Notes under the pieces: model-generated
What the model was told of the DNA's origin: nothing
Database searches by the model: none
Seen by the model: the letters and a program-made list of their open reading frames with translations, nothing else
Assembly: GCF_900091995.1 (NCBI RefSeq)
Contig: NZ_FMDK01000408.1
Span: forward strand, 1-34,783
DNA: 34,783 nucleotides
Reading direction: 5' to 3'
Source: Streptomyces sp. MnatMP-M17
Lineage (GTDB): Bacteria; Actinomycetota; Actinomycetes; Streptomycetales; Streptomycetaceae
In this document: one piece after another, positions 1 through 7,787 of the stretch
Numbering within the stretch: position 1 is the first letter of the stretch
Layout: each line of letters starts with the position of its first letter
Made by a program: the position numbers and the translations under genes

Positions 1-1
1 C

Positions 2-136
2 CCCCCCCCCCCCCCCCCCCCCGGCCACACCTCCTACCTCCACGTCTCCGCGGGCTGCGGCACCAACCGCTACACCCCGCTCCGCTTCGCCTGCCCACCC
101 GAAGCCACCCTCCTCACCCTGACCCCCCGCCCCTGA
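2..136 (+). CDS. C-terminal fragment, possibly metallophosphoesterase
   Basis: An open frame enters from the left edge and stops at 134-136. The last 38 residues include the segment HVSAGCGTNRYTPLRF followed by CPPEATLLTL. This resembles the C-terminal end of actinobacterial YkuE-like metallophosphoesterases, which end in a beta-rich core, but no catalytic motif lies in the window, so the name is tentative. The frame enters through a run of 22 C residues that would encode polyproline. The gene belongs to the chromosomal backbone left of the tRNA, outside the island. Frame and stop are directly visible. The family is a recollection-based guess. Confidence 0.4.
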   Translation, partial: PPPPPPPGHTSYLHVSAGCGTNRYTPLRFACPPEATLLTLTPRP

Positions 137-221
137 CCCCCCGGAGCCACCCCAAAACCGGATTTCGTCTCCGGCCAGCGGTGGGCTAAAGTAATCGATG
201 TCGCCGCCACACGAGCGACAT

Positions 222-295
222 CGGGGTGTAGCGCAGCTTGGCAGCGCGCTTCGTTCGGGACGAAGAGGTCGTGGGTTCAAATCCCGCCACCCCGA
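222..295 (+). tRNA. tRNA-Pro (anticodon CGG)
   Basis: A full cloverleaf can be folded by eye. The acceptor stem is 222-228 with 288-294, with discriminator A at 295. The D stem is GCGC with GCGC, the anticodon stem is 249-253 with 261-265, the seven-base loop is 254-260 with anticodon CGG at 256-258, and the T stem is 271-275 with 283-287 with a TTC-type T loop. No CCA is encoded. Its 3' half, from the anticodon loop onward, is the attachment site of the island, and the element end restores the gene intact. Confidence 0.96.
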
Positions 296-296
296 C
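254..296 (+). repeat. attL core (43 bp) inside tRNA-Pro
   Basis: The 43 bases from the first base of the anticodon loop to one base past the tRNA are repeated without mismatch at 24347-24389. Flanking bases diverge on both sides (G versus A before, AGTGAAG versus TTCGTTA after). This is the classic signature of tyrosine-recombinase integration into a tRNA 3' end, as with actinomycete elements of the pSAM2 type. Confidence 0.93.
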
Positions 297-310
297 AGTG
301 AAGTACCAGG

Positions 311-347
311 TCAGGGGCCTGATCCGCAGTGCGGGTCGGGCCCCTGA
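311..347 (+). terminator. Hairpin after tRNA-Pro, supplied by the island
   Basis: TCAGGGGCC (311-319) pairs perfectly with GGCCCCTGA (339-347) around a 19-base loop, 16 bases after the tRNA. No U tract follows, which is usual in Streptomyces. The sequence lies inside the element, so it replaces the original tRNA hairpin now found beyond attR at 24403-24441. Confidence 0.6.
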
Positions 348-367
348 GTGGTTCCTGGAGATCGCTT

Positions 368-405
368 GGGAGAAATCTGGGAGAAGATCTTGGTCGGCTT
401 CTCCC
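368..405. repeat. Three GGGAGAA heptamers, possible integrase arm sites
   Basis: GGGAGAA occurs at 368-374 and 379-385, 11 bp or one helical turn apart, and as its complement TTCTCCC at 399-405. The longer string ATCTGGGAG at 375-383 recurs at 24236-24244, about 100 bp inside attR. Paired short repeats on both arms near the core fit arm-type binding sites of a lost tyrosine integrase. This is inference from spacing and position only. Confidence 0.4.
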
Positions 406-538
406 AGGAGCAGTCTCCAGTGCCGCAGGAAGAGCGGCGCTCAAGCGCCCTCTGGCCTGCGCGTTCGCGAATCCAGGGCTCGTAGCTGACCAGGAACACC
501 GCGGCGGGCCGCCCCAACGGTCGTTAGGAACACCGCAC

Positions 539-1228
539 ATGGCAGGTCATCGCTCAGCGTCTCCCCACGACCACGCCCGTGCGCTAGCCCAGCGAGTACG
601 TGCTTTTCGGGAGAACCGCGGGTGGACGCGGGAACGGCTGGCCAAGGAGGCAGGCATCACCGTCGGGACGCTGGGCCGTCTTGAGAGCGAGGGAGCGATT
701 CAGCCAGGTTTCTTCACCGTCGGCGCGGTGGCCAAGGCTCTTGCGGTCTCCCTCGATGATCTGTTCCAGGCGGCCCAGGTCCCGCCCATTACACCCGGTC
801 TCTGGTCAGCCGGATACGAGGGGCGGGACATCGACTCGTTCGTCGCCTCGCTCGTCAACAGCCACATCAGTGTCGTGGCGGATGTACGACTCACCCCGAT
901 CAGCCGTAAGAAGGGCTTCAGCAAGACCCGCCTCGGGGAGGCTCTGGCCGAAGCCGGCATCGAGTACACGCACCTGCGTGGCCTGGGCAATCCGAAGGAC
1001 AATCGGGAGCCCTTCTGGGACGGCCGCATCGAAGTGGGTCGGGCACGCTTCCGCGGCCTGCTGCAGTCCGAGGCGGCGCAGTCCGACCTCGACCGCCTCG
1101 CACTGCACGCCCGAGCGTCGCGGGTCGCGGTGCTGTGCTTCGAGAAGGACGAGAGCCGCTGCCACCGGCAGGTCGTCCTGGAGACGGTCCGCAATCTTGC
1201 CGCAGTATCGGTGAATCCCTTGGCCTGA
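539..1228 (+). CDS. XRE-type HTH protein fused to DUF488
   Basis: A 229-residue protein of unknown biochemical role. Residues about 15-75 form an XRE/Cro helix-turn-helix (LAQRVRAFRENRGWTRERLA, then a VGTLGRLE recognition helix). From about residue 88 onward it matches the DUF488 pattern: SAGYEG near the start, DVRLTPISRKKGFSK in the middle, LGNPKDNREPFW, and the C-terminal CHRQ motif that follows a C-F-E-K-D segment. The start at 539 is preferred because AGGA precedes it by 9 bases and the frame upstream has no protein-like content. It is the first gene inside attL and is followed 88 bp later by a conserved unknown gene in the same direction. The fusion suggests that DUF488 acts with a DNA-binding module, perhaps as a regulator. 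No defect is visible. Confidence 0.85.
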   Translation: MAGHRSASPHDHARALAQRVRAFRENRGWTRERLAKEAGITVGTLGRLESEGAIQPGFFTVGAVAKALAVSLDDLFQAAQVPPITPGLWSAGYEGRDIDSFVASLVNSHISVVADVRLTPISRKKGFSKTRLGEALAEAGIEYTHLRGLGNPKDNREPFWDGRIEVGRARFRGLLQSEAAQSDLDRLALHARASRVAVLCFEKDESRCHRQVVLETVRNLAAVSVNPLA

Positions 1229-1316
1229 CTTGGTCCCCGGCTTCCGCAGGCGCTCTTGTCAGAGGTGCATGCCTCTCTTCCAATCGGATCGGGGAGACCG
1301 ATGGAGGGGGCACACC

Positions 1317-2150
1317 ATGGCGGCGTCAGCATTCGGGAAGCGGCAGCGCGCGCGAATCATGATCACGGTCAAAACGTATCCGGAGCTGTCCAATAAGTAC
1401 CGCGAGACCAGCTGTGTGGCCGGCATACGGCTGGACCAGGGCGAGCCACAGCACGTCCGGCTCTTCCCGGTGCCCTTCCGGCTACTCAGCGAAGGCACCA
1501 AGTTCTCCAAGTACTCGATCATCGAAGTTGACGTCGAGCCGCACCGTCCAGAACGGGACTCACGGCCGGAAAGCCTCCGTCCCGACCTCGACACGCTGAA
1601 GATCGTGGGCGAAGTGCCATCCGATGATGGCTGGCAGAAGCGGTACAAGCACATCGAGCCGCTGGTCGCCCCATCGTTGTGCGCCATCAAAAGAGACCAG
1701 GAGGAGCGAGCGACCTCCCTCGGAGTGTTCCGGCCCGCCGAGGTCACTCGCTTCCGACTGGAGCCGGCCGCGCCCTGGACGGCCTCGAAGGCGGCACTAA
1801 CCGATCAACTCGATCTGTTCGAGCAGGACTTGAACCCGCTGGAGTGGGTGCCGCTCGACTTCCGGTACACCTTCTATTGCGCGGACGACGGCTGCCCAAC
1901 ACACGACATGGCCCTAAAGGACTGGGAGGCCGGACAGTCCTACCGCAGGTTCCTTCGCAAGTACGGCGAGAACGGAGTCAACGACGCACTGCGCAAGCGC
2001 TGGTACGACCTGATCTTCACCCCGAACCGGTCTGTCCACTTCTTCGTCGGCAACATGGCCAAGCACCCCAAGACGTTCATGCTGCTAGGTCTGTTCTATC
2101 CGGAGCGGAACGTCACCCAGTACGTCCAAGACGACCTGTTCGCGTCGTGA
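1317..2150 (+). CDS. Conserved hypothetical protein with C-x5-C-x2-H motif
   Basis: A 277-residue soluble protein that I cannot assign to a named family. ATG at 1317 is chosen over the longer frame because GGAGGGGG (1303-1310) sits at ideal spacing. The C-terminal half carries YCADDGCPTHDM followed by KDWEAGQSYRRF, with two Cys and one His that could bind a metal, and then HFFVGNMAKHPKTFMLLGLFYP. This tail is a pattern I associate with a widespread actinobacterial and proteobacterial hypothetical family. The protein has no signal peptide or membrane segment. It lies directly after the XRE-DUF488 gene in the same direction, so the two probably form a functional pair. A possible terminator hairpin follows at 2154-2193. 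Confidence 0.75.
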   Translation: MAASAFGKRQRARIMITVKTYPELSNKYRETSCVAGIRLDQGEPQHVRLFPVPFRLLSEGTKFSKYSIIEVDVEPHRPERDSRPESLRPDLDTLKIVGEVPSDDGWQKRYKHIEPLVAPSLCAIKRDQEERATSLGVFRPAEVTRFRLEPAAPWTASKAALTDQLDLFEQDLNPLEWVPLDFRYTFYCADDGCPTHDMALKDWEAGQSYRRFLRKYGENGVNDALRKRWYDLIFTPNRSVHFFVGNMAKHPKTFMLLGLFYPERNVTQYVQDDLFAS

Positions 2151-2153
2151 GCG

Positions 2154-2193
2154 GGGCGCTCAACATCGTGCTGACGTACGCCGTCGAGCGCCC
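2154..2193 (+). terminator. Possible terminator after the DUF488 pair
   Basis: GGGCGCTC (2154-2161) pairs with GAGCGCCC (2186-2193) across a 24-base loop and is followed by TT. The stem starts three bases after the stop codon. The long loop makes it only a moderate candidate. Confidence 0.4.
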
Positions 2194-2302
2194 TTGAGAC
2201 CCGCCACCTTCGGCTCTAGGCCGACTTTGCTACGCCGCTTCCGGCGACGCAGCGTCAACCGGGGCAGGCGGTGTCAGGAACAAAAACGCGCAGTCGCCGT
2301 GA

Positions 2303-2943
2303 TCTGTGTACCTGCGAGATCGGGACGGCAACCCCATCGGCCCGGATGCCCCGGAACGCGGAGGCTGGCTGCGTACCAGGGGAGCCCATGGCCGGCTGCA
2401 TCCTCACATCGAGGGCCTGCTGGCCGGTCCGGGCACGTTGGCGGCGGCAGCCCGGCTCCTGCTCGACCAGCACTTCACCCCGGCCCTGGAACCGCCATCT
2501 GTGACGCCGTGGGTCTGGACCTGCTCGGGCTGGAGAACGCAGCGCACCATGGGCCGGCGAAGAAGCGTCGACGGCGGGCCGGGTTCGCGGAGGAGGTGCT
2601 GCGGGCGTACGCGTACGCCTGCGCTTTCTGCGGCTTCGACGGCGCGCTCGGTCGGAACCCCGTCGGACTCGAAGCCGTACACGTCCGGTGGCACAGCCAG
2701 GACGGCCCGGACGAGGTGAACAACGGCCTGGCGCTGTGCTCCCTGCACCACGCTCTGTTCGATCTCGGCGTCCTCGGACTAACGCACGCCCTGCACATAC
2801 AGGTCTCCCAGTCCTACGTAGCGCGCAGCCATGCGGGCCGGACCATCGACGCTCTCCACGGCCAGCCCATCACTACGCCCCGCCCCGGACTGCCCGGCAT
2901 CGACCCCGACCACGTCGTGTGGCACGGACTCCAGGTTTTCTAA
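2303..2943 (+). pseudogene. Remnant of SBD-HNH type (phosphorothioate-linked) restriction endonuclease
   Basis: Two reading frames together give the C-terminal part of an HNH endonuclease of the class annotated as phosphorothioated-DNA-binding restriction enzymes. The first frame runs from just after a TGA at 2300-2302 and reads YLRDRDGNPIGPDAPERGGW to LLLDQHFTPALE. Near 2490 the meaning passes to the next frame: AICDAVGLDLLGLE, then CAFCGF, EAVHVRWH, NNGLALCSLHHALFDLG and a closing VVWHGLQVF. HNH residues (His in VHVRWH, Asn in NNGL, His in LHH) are kept. The N-terminal sulfur-binding domain, about 150 residues, is missing. The gene is therefore 5'-truncated and frameshifted. No dnd modification gene is nearby. 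Family assignment comes from remembered consensus, and the frameshift is seen directly. Confidence 0.7.
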
Positions 2944-2978
2944 CGCCCCGCGACCCGGGCCGCCTAGAAACGCGTGGA

Positions 2979-3461
2979 TCAGCCCTCGGCGCCGAGGTCC
3001 GCCCCGTTCTCAAGGTAGGCGGTCGCTGATCGCGCACGGGCACCGAGCGCCGTGTGGACACGGCGGGCCAGCCGGGGGATGAGCAGCCCGTCGATCTGGT
3101 GGGCCTGGTGGAACGCGAACTGGTCGACTTCCACCCCGTCCAGGACGATCCGGGCCCGCTCATCAGCCGGGAGGATGCCTCCGTCGAAGACGAACAGCAG
3201 CTTGTCGCCCTCGGTCGGGTGGGGTGCCCAGTCCGCGACAAGGAGGCGGCCGATGGGCGGGGTGATGCCGATCTCCTCCTTGACCTCCCGAGCTGCGCCT
3301 TCGCTCGGGGTCTCGCCCGGGTGGAGGTAGCCGCCGGGGATCTCCCAGCCGGGCTTGTACGTGGGCCTGACCAGCAGCACGCGCCCGGCCTCGTCGAAGA
3401 ACAGCACCCCGGCGGCGGTACGGGGCCGGGCCACCGCTTCGGGGGCTTCCGAGTCGCTCAT
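2979..3461 (-). CDS. Nudix hydrolase
   Basis: A 160-residue Nudix protein, intact and of normal length. The Nudix box occupies residues about 44-66: G, five residues, E50, seven residues, R58-E59, then E62-E63-x-G-I. This is the complete metal-binding and catalytic signature for hydrolysis of nucleoside diphosphate-linked substrates. The strand before it (TAAGVLFFDEAGRVLLVRPTYKPGWEIPGG) is also typical. The substrate cannot be told from sequence. The gene stands alone on the minus strand between two broken neighbours, so it may be the only surviving part of a former unit. Confidence 0.88.
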   Translation of the reverse strand: MSDSEAPEAVARPRTAAGVLFFDEAGRVLLVRPTYKPGWEIPGGYLHPGETPSEGAAREVKEEIGITPPIGRLLVADWAPHPTEGDKLLFVFDGGILPADERARIVLDGVEVDQFAFHQAHQIDGLLIPRLARRVHTALGARARSATAYLENGADLGAEG

Positions 3462-3489
3462 GGCAACGACTGTAGTCGTCGCGCCCGGA

Positions 3490-4703
3490 TCACCCGATGA
3501 CGCGTAGCCGCTGAGCCACGCCGGCCAGCAGATGGCTCGGCTTGCCGCGCTGTTGCCGAACCAGGCGGTCGCCAGGTGGCGGGGGATGAAGTGGTGGCGG
3601 ACCTACTCGGGCGCGAGCTCCTCCGCGTCCAGGACGAGAACGAGAGCTTCGTCCGTGCGGTTCTGGGCACTGTACGCGCGGGCCAGTTCGAGGGTGCGCC
3701 GGACACGACGTTCCAAGGGCAGGGTGGAGGTGTCCACGCGTGGCCCCTGGTCGACGGCGATCTGGACGTCGCCGAGTTCCATGGCCGTTGAGACGCGGTG
3801 GATAGCGACATTGGTCGGGCCGAACGCCGTCCACATGTGGTTGGCGTCATGTCCGAGACGCTGAGCCGTCTGCTCGGCCTCTGCGAGGAACGTGTTCGCT
3901 GTGGCCCGGTCCTCGATCCGGGCCGCGGCCATCGCTCCGACGAGAAAGAGTGTGCTGTAGATCGACCGGTACGTCGGCGAGGCGTCTGCGAGACCGCCCT
4001 CCAGGTAGCCGGCGGAGGCCACCACAAGGTCCCGGGCGGCAGATGGGCGGCCGTTGGCGAGCAGGCAGTGGGCAACCGACCTGAAGAGCGAGCCGGTGAC
4101 GATGAGGTTCCCTGACTCCTGCGCCCGCGGCCAGACCCCGATCGGCGGCCATCCAGGCGAGGTCAGCTTCGCCGATCTTCGTCAGCACCATGGCCGCACC
4201 CTGGTAGGCCATGGCGAGCAGGGCCTGGGCCTCCCGCTGCTGCTCGCCCTCGTAGGCGCGGACAGCGTGTTGGGCTGCCGCGAGGGTTCCGGGCGTCAGA
4301 CGGGTGGCTCGCGCGTATCTCGCGTCCTGATAGGCCGACCAGGTCGATCCGACTTCGGTACGCAGGATCTCCAGGTCCGGTGGCTGGCGGAATCGGAGGC
4401 CAACAGGGGGGACATCTGCTTGTAGTCCATCAGGGCTTCCCGCAGTTTCGGCACAGTGCCGCCCAAGATGTCGGGCGTCCAGTCCAGAAGTGAGGGTTCG
4501 GCGAGCAGGTCACCGAGTTGTACGTCGAGAGCGTCGGCCAGGGACTTGATCACGGACAGCCAGTCCAGTTCGATGCGGCCGTTCTCCACTTTGCTCAGCC
4601 AATCGGCTGTCCGCCCGACGAGGCCGGCCAATACCTCCTGCGGCACGCCGTGTCGGCGGCGATACCAGGCGACGCGTTCCCCGATGCTCAGCGTCTCGGT
4701 CAT
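3490..4703 (-). pseudogene. XRE-family regulator with TPR-like tail, multiply broken
   Basis: Joined frames give a regulator of about 400 residues. It has an N-terminal helix-turn-helix (MTETLSIGERVAWYRRRHGV, then DWLSKVENGRIELDW) and a long helical repeat tail (LLAMAYQGAAMVLTKIGEADLAWMAADRGLAA, then RATANTFLAEAEQTAQRLGHD). Frame changes are needed near 4395, after SDSAS, and near 4120, after DRGLAA. An in-frame TAG at 3605-3603 follows ELAPE where the next codons (VRHHFIPRHLATAW) continue the protein, so a CAG-to-TAG change is likely. One more frame change near 3540 is needed to reach the end LLAGVAQRLRVIG and the stop at 3490. ATG at 4703 is taken as the start, with GTG 4745 and ATG 4712 as alternatives. 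It is divergent from the HATPase pseudogene, a common pairing in Streptomyces. Confidence 0.75.
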
Positions 4704-4848
4704 TCCTCGCATGACCCCCAGCCTGGTGCTGCTTGTTTTCCCCACCCCGGAAGAATTTTCCGGGTTCCTCTCTGTTCATCCTTCTAGCGTTCTGACGTGC
4801 CATCAAGCAGTGCTTCCGAACGGCCTGTTACGGGGCGAGGAGGGGCGA

Positions 4849-5577
4849 ATGTCGATGGAACATCATGGCCACGGGGTCGGCGCATCCACCGTCGAGAAGA
4901 AGACGGCGCCCTGTCTGGGGTCTGAGCGGCTTCGCACTCTGCAAGCACCCAGCAGCCCCCTCCGGGGCGACGGCAACGTAGCGGCATCTGGCGCGCACGA
5001 CCAAGAACTCCGCCACGCGTATGTGCAGATGAACTTCGCACAGTCCGATCGATCCGTGCCCTAGATCCGGAGGTTGGTCAGACGGATCGCGGAGGCTTGG
5101 GATCTCGATGCCCTGATCATCGACGATGCCGAGCTCGTTGCTTCCGCACTCGTCACCAACGCCGTCCGGCACGCCCCATGTCCCGAGATCGGCTTCACCG
5201 CCACGTATGGCGCAGCGCTCCTCCTCATCCAGGTCCACGACGGCTCGGCCACCCCTCCGATCCTGCGGCATGGATCGACGGGCAGCATCGAGAGCGGGCG
5301 CGGTCTGGTCCTGGTCCGCTCCTTGACTCGCGACTGGGGCTGGATGCCGCACGGCGACGGCACGAAAAGCACCTGGGCCCTGATCGACGTACCGACGACA
5401 GACGACCCATGCACTGGCTCCAACCACAGGAACAGAGATGGAGGACCACCGACGGCTACAAGCTGCGATGAACATGTCCGGCCCTCTATGTCCCTGGAGC
5501 AGACATCAAGTCATTTCAGAAGAACGGAAGTTCGAGGGCCCATCGGTCCGGCCGTGACGTTCTGTCACAAGATCTAG
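4849..5577 (+). pseudogene. HATPase_c anti-sigma-like ATP-binding protein with in-frame TAG
   Basis: A strong ribosome-binding site (GAGGAGGGG) precedes ATG 4849. One frame runs to 5577 except for a TAG at 5062-5064. Before the stop comes YVQMNFAQSDRSVP. After it, IRRLVRRIAEAWDLDAL, then DDAELVASALVTNAVRHA (the N box, with Glu and Asn), VHDGSATPP (G1-like) and GRGLVLVRSLTRDWGW (G2-like). These are the marks of the Streptomyces RsbW-like single-domain ATPase family. The TAG falls where a Gln or Arg codon is expected, so the gene is probably dead, unless the stop is a sequencing error. It is divergent from the broken XRE gene, 145 bp away, and the pair appears to have decayed together. Confidence 0.72.
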
Positions 5578-5680
5578 ACTCGTGGGCTTCCCGGCGTCGC
5601 TACCGATCATGGTCAGCCGCCGGGACATCCGGCCCCGGATTCTGTGCGGGCCGGGGCCCCTCGGTTCAACTCTGCACCCC

Positions 5681-6131
5681 ATGGATGTTGTTGTTATGCC
5701 TGAGAAGGTCACGAAGGACAAAGTCCTCGTCTACGTGGTGCGCGACGGGCGGCTGCTGGTGTTCCGCCACACCGACTACTCCTACGAGGAGGTCGGCATC
5801 CAGGTTCCGGCGGGCAGCATCCGCCCCGGCGAGACCCCGGAGGCCGCCAGCTCTGCGCGAAGCCCGTGAGGAGACGGGCCTGTCGGACTTCAAGATCGTG
5901 CGCAAGCTCGGTGAGACCGAGTACGACATCAGCCCGTACCGGTTCGAGATCCAGCACCGGCACGTTTTCCACCTGGAGCTCACCGAGCCGACTCCGGAGC
6001 GGTGGATGAGCCAGGAGGACCACGACGGCGAGCAGGAGCCCACTCACTTCGAGTGCTTCTGGATGCCGCTGGAGGCCGCGCACATCCTCCAGTCAGGCCA
6101 GGGCGCCTTACTGGGACGCCTGTCCGACTGA
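5681..6131 (+). pseudogene. Second Nudix hydrolase, frameshifted inside the Nudix box
   Basis: The first frame reads KDKVLVYVVRDGRLLVFRHTDYSYEEVGIQ, then VPAGSIRPGETPEAA, and stops soon after. From about 5852 the next frame continues exactly where the family should: ALREAREETGLSDFKIVRKLGETEY, then HVFHLELTEPTPERW and HFECFWMPLE. One extra base near 5853 accounts for the break, which separates the glycine-rich and REAREETG halves of the Nudix box. The N-terminal product alone would be inactive. ATG 5681 or 5696 would be the start, and neither has a clear ribosome site. The radical SAM gene begins 39 bp after its stop, and a Nudix gene beside a radical SAM gene suggests one former pathway. Confidence 0.75.
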
Positions 6132-6170
6132 CCACTCGTCCGGTCACGGCAGCAATAGGAGGGGCAGTCG

Positions 6171-6974
6171 ATGAACCTCAGCACAGAACAGCGCCATCTG
6201 GTCGAGAGGCTCTACCGGAGCCTGGACGTCGACGACACCGGCACCGCGGTGTCGGTCATCGTCAAGACACGCGGTGAGACGTGCGACATCGACTGCCTCT
6301 ACTGCTACGAGAAGCGCAAGGAGGCTCCCGGAGGGGCCCGGGTGGGTGCCGGCCAGATCAGTCGCCTGGCCAGTCTCTTCGGGGGCCGGCCGCTCGCCGT
6401 CGAACTCCACGGCGGCGAGCCGCTGACCGCAGGCCGCGACCACATCGCCGAGATCCTCACGGAGCTGGCCGGCCTGCCCCAAGTCGTCCGCGTCACCCTG
6501 CAAACCAACGGTGTCCTGCTCGACCGGGACTGGCTCGACATGTTCGACGACCTCTGCCCGGATCTGCGGATCGGCGTCTCCCTTGACGGGGACGCCCAGG
6601 GCAACGCCTGGCGGGTCGGTTACGACGGTAGGCCCGTCTACCCGCGTGTCGCCGCCTCCCTGAATCTTCTGGCCGAACGAGGCCGCAGCGTGGGCGTGAT
6701 CGCCGCGGTGACCCCGGCGGTACTGGGCCGCGCCGAAGAGGTTCTGGACCACCTGGTCGGCTTCGGTTCCGTCAACGCGATCAGCTTCGTACCCTGCTTC
6801 GACTCCACGATCCGCCGCTCGAACTCGGCACCTACACCTGCGATCAGGCCCCCGGAAGCCTGCGACTCACCCGCAGCGCCGACACCCTCCACCTGTGGCG
6901 CCGAGGGACCAGGGACCAACTCACGCAAGCGGGGCCGACGACGTACACCGGCAACGGCTACACCCTCACCCTGA
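6171..6974 (+). pseudogene. Radical SAM protein, C-terminally truncated chimera
   Basis: Start ATG 6171 has AGGAGG nearby. Residues 38, 42 and 45 form the radical SAM CxxxCxxC motif (CDIDCLYCYEKRK) that binds the 4Fe-4S cluster and S-adenosylmethionine. The GGE motif follows in ELHGGEPL, then LQTNGVLLD and IGVSLDGD. This resembles the FxsB-like peptide-modifying radical SAM group. After ISFVPCFDSTIRR, near 6810, the sequence stops looking like the family. The rest of this frame is low-complexity, while another frame carries an unrelated protein tail. The SPASM-type C-terminus that should carry more Cys residues is absent. A recombination join at about 6810 explains this. No precursor peptide gene is visible upstream. 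Confidence 0.72.
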
Positions 6975-7051
6975 ACGGCACTGCGGACCTGGCGGATCGA
7001 TTCACCCTCGACCTGGACCGAGCCCCCGGTCTCGCGTACATCCGCCGCTAA
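6809..7051 (+). pseudogene. C-terminal fragment of an unrelated protein fused at the radical SAM break
   Basis: This frame is offset from the radical SAM frame. It reads LELGTYTCDQAPGSLRLTRS, then LHLWRRGTRDQL, TYTGNGYTLTLNG and LDLDRAPGLAYIRR before TAA at 7049. Alternating polar and hydrophobic strands resemble the small C-terminal beta domain of class C beta-lactamase-like serine hydrolases. With only about 80 residues and no catalytic motif, the family is a guess. Codon use here is strongly Streptomyces-like, which supports real former coding. It has no start of its own. Confidence 0.45.
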
Positions 7052-7108
7052 CCATCGACCACGAGGCCGCCCCCGCGGCGCACAGTCCCCGCCCAGAGCC
7101 AGAGCACG

Positions 7109-7561
7109 ATGCATCTGGCCACCCTCAATCGGTGGGGAATCGAACTGGAGAGATTTTCGGTGCTTGACCGAATGGTGATACCCGGGATCGCTGAATTCGC
7201 GCGAGGAGGGCTGCCCGCGCCTGCCCAGACCGATGACCAGAACCCATGGGTGGACGGGATCTGCTGGCTGTACTGCGGCTGGCGCAGGACACGCGTCCTA
7301 TGGATCGGGCCGGCAAGCGTCGCGGGCCTCCCGGCCCCCATGTTCGCGTGCAGCTCCTGCATCAGCGAACTCCACGAGCGCGTATCGAGACCTTTCTACA
7401 ACAGACGCCGCCTGCGCAAGCACATCCACTGGGGCTATCTCGCGCCCCCGCGAAACACGCCTGCGCTACCGGCAAGACCAAGTCGTTGCGGCGTAACAAC
7501 AACGTGCCCAAGATCACGGGGAAACTTCAGCCTTCGAACAGTCTTGGGCTTGGCCACTTGA
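7109..7561 (+). CDS. Small hypothetical protein with paired cysteines
   Basis: The first 90 or so residues look coding. They carry WVDGICWLYCGW, VLWIGPASVAGLPAPMF and ACSSCISELHERV, with a CxxC that could bind metal. I recall similar small Streptomyces proteins of unknown function. After about residue 93 the composition becomes arginine- and proline-rich with poor codon bias, so the true protein probably ended near there and the present frame runs on after a small lesion. ATG at 7109 and at 7169 (MVIPGIAEF) are both possible starts. It lies in the decayed left arm. No function can be given. Confidence 0.35.
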   Translation: MHLATLNRWGIELERFSVLDRMVIPGIAEFARGGLPAPAQTDDQNPWVDGICWLYCGWRRTRVLWIGPASVAGLPAPMFACSSCISELHERVSRPFYNRRRLRKHIHWGYLAPPRNTPALPARPSRCGVTTTCPRSRGNFSLRTVLGLAT

Positions 7562-7787
7562 GCTGCGATGATCTCGATTCCGGAGTCTGTACGTCCATAT
7601 GCCGCCAGGCACGACCGTCGACTCCCGTTCATCCTGGAAGCCTCACGTCCGCGGCCAAGGAGCAGGCCAGCTAAGCGAATCAGCTGGCGAGGACAAACCC
7701 AGTTGGCACAGCAACCGCTTGGCCACCTCCTGCTTGTGCACCCGCGCCATCTGAGCCTATCGGAGACCGCGATGGCACTCCGCTGCA
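7562..7787. other. No recognisable gene
   Basis: This stretch between the small cysteine-containing frame and the end of the kinase gene holds only short frames without family resemblance or ribosome sites. It is less GC-rich than its surroundings. It marks the boundary between the decayed left arm and the intact core. Confidence 0.5.

Noticed and set aside
297-538. Integrase remnant next to attL
   Set aside because: All three frames on each strand were read for tyrosine-recombinase motifs (R, HxxR, Y), and none was recognised.
5554-5568. GTGAC-N5-GTCAC inverted repeat before the second Nudix pseudogene
   Set aside because: Five-base arms are short in GC-rich DNA, the site is far from the start, and the gene is dead. 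It may be an operator but support is too weak.
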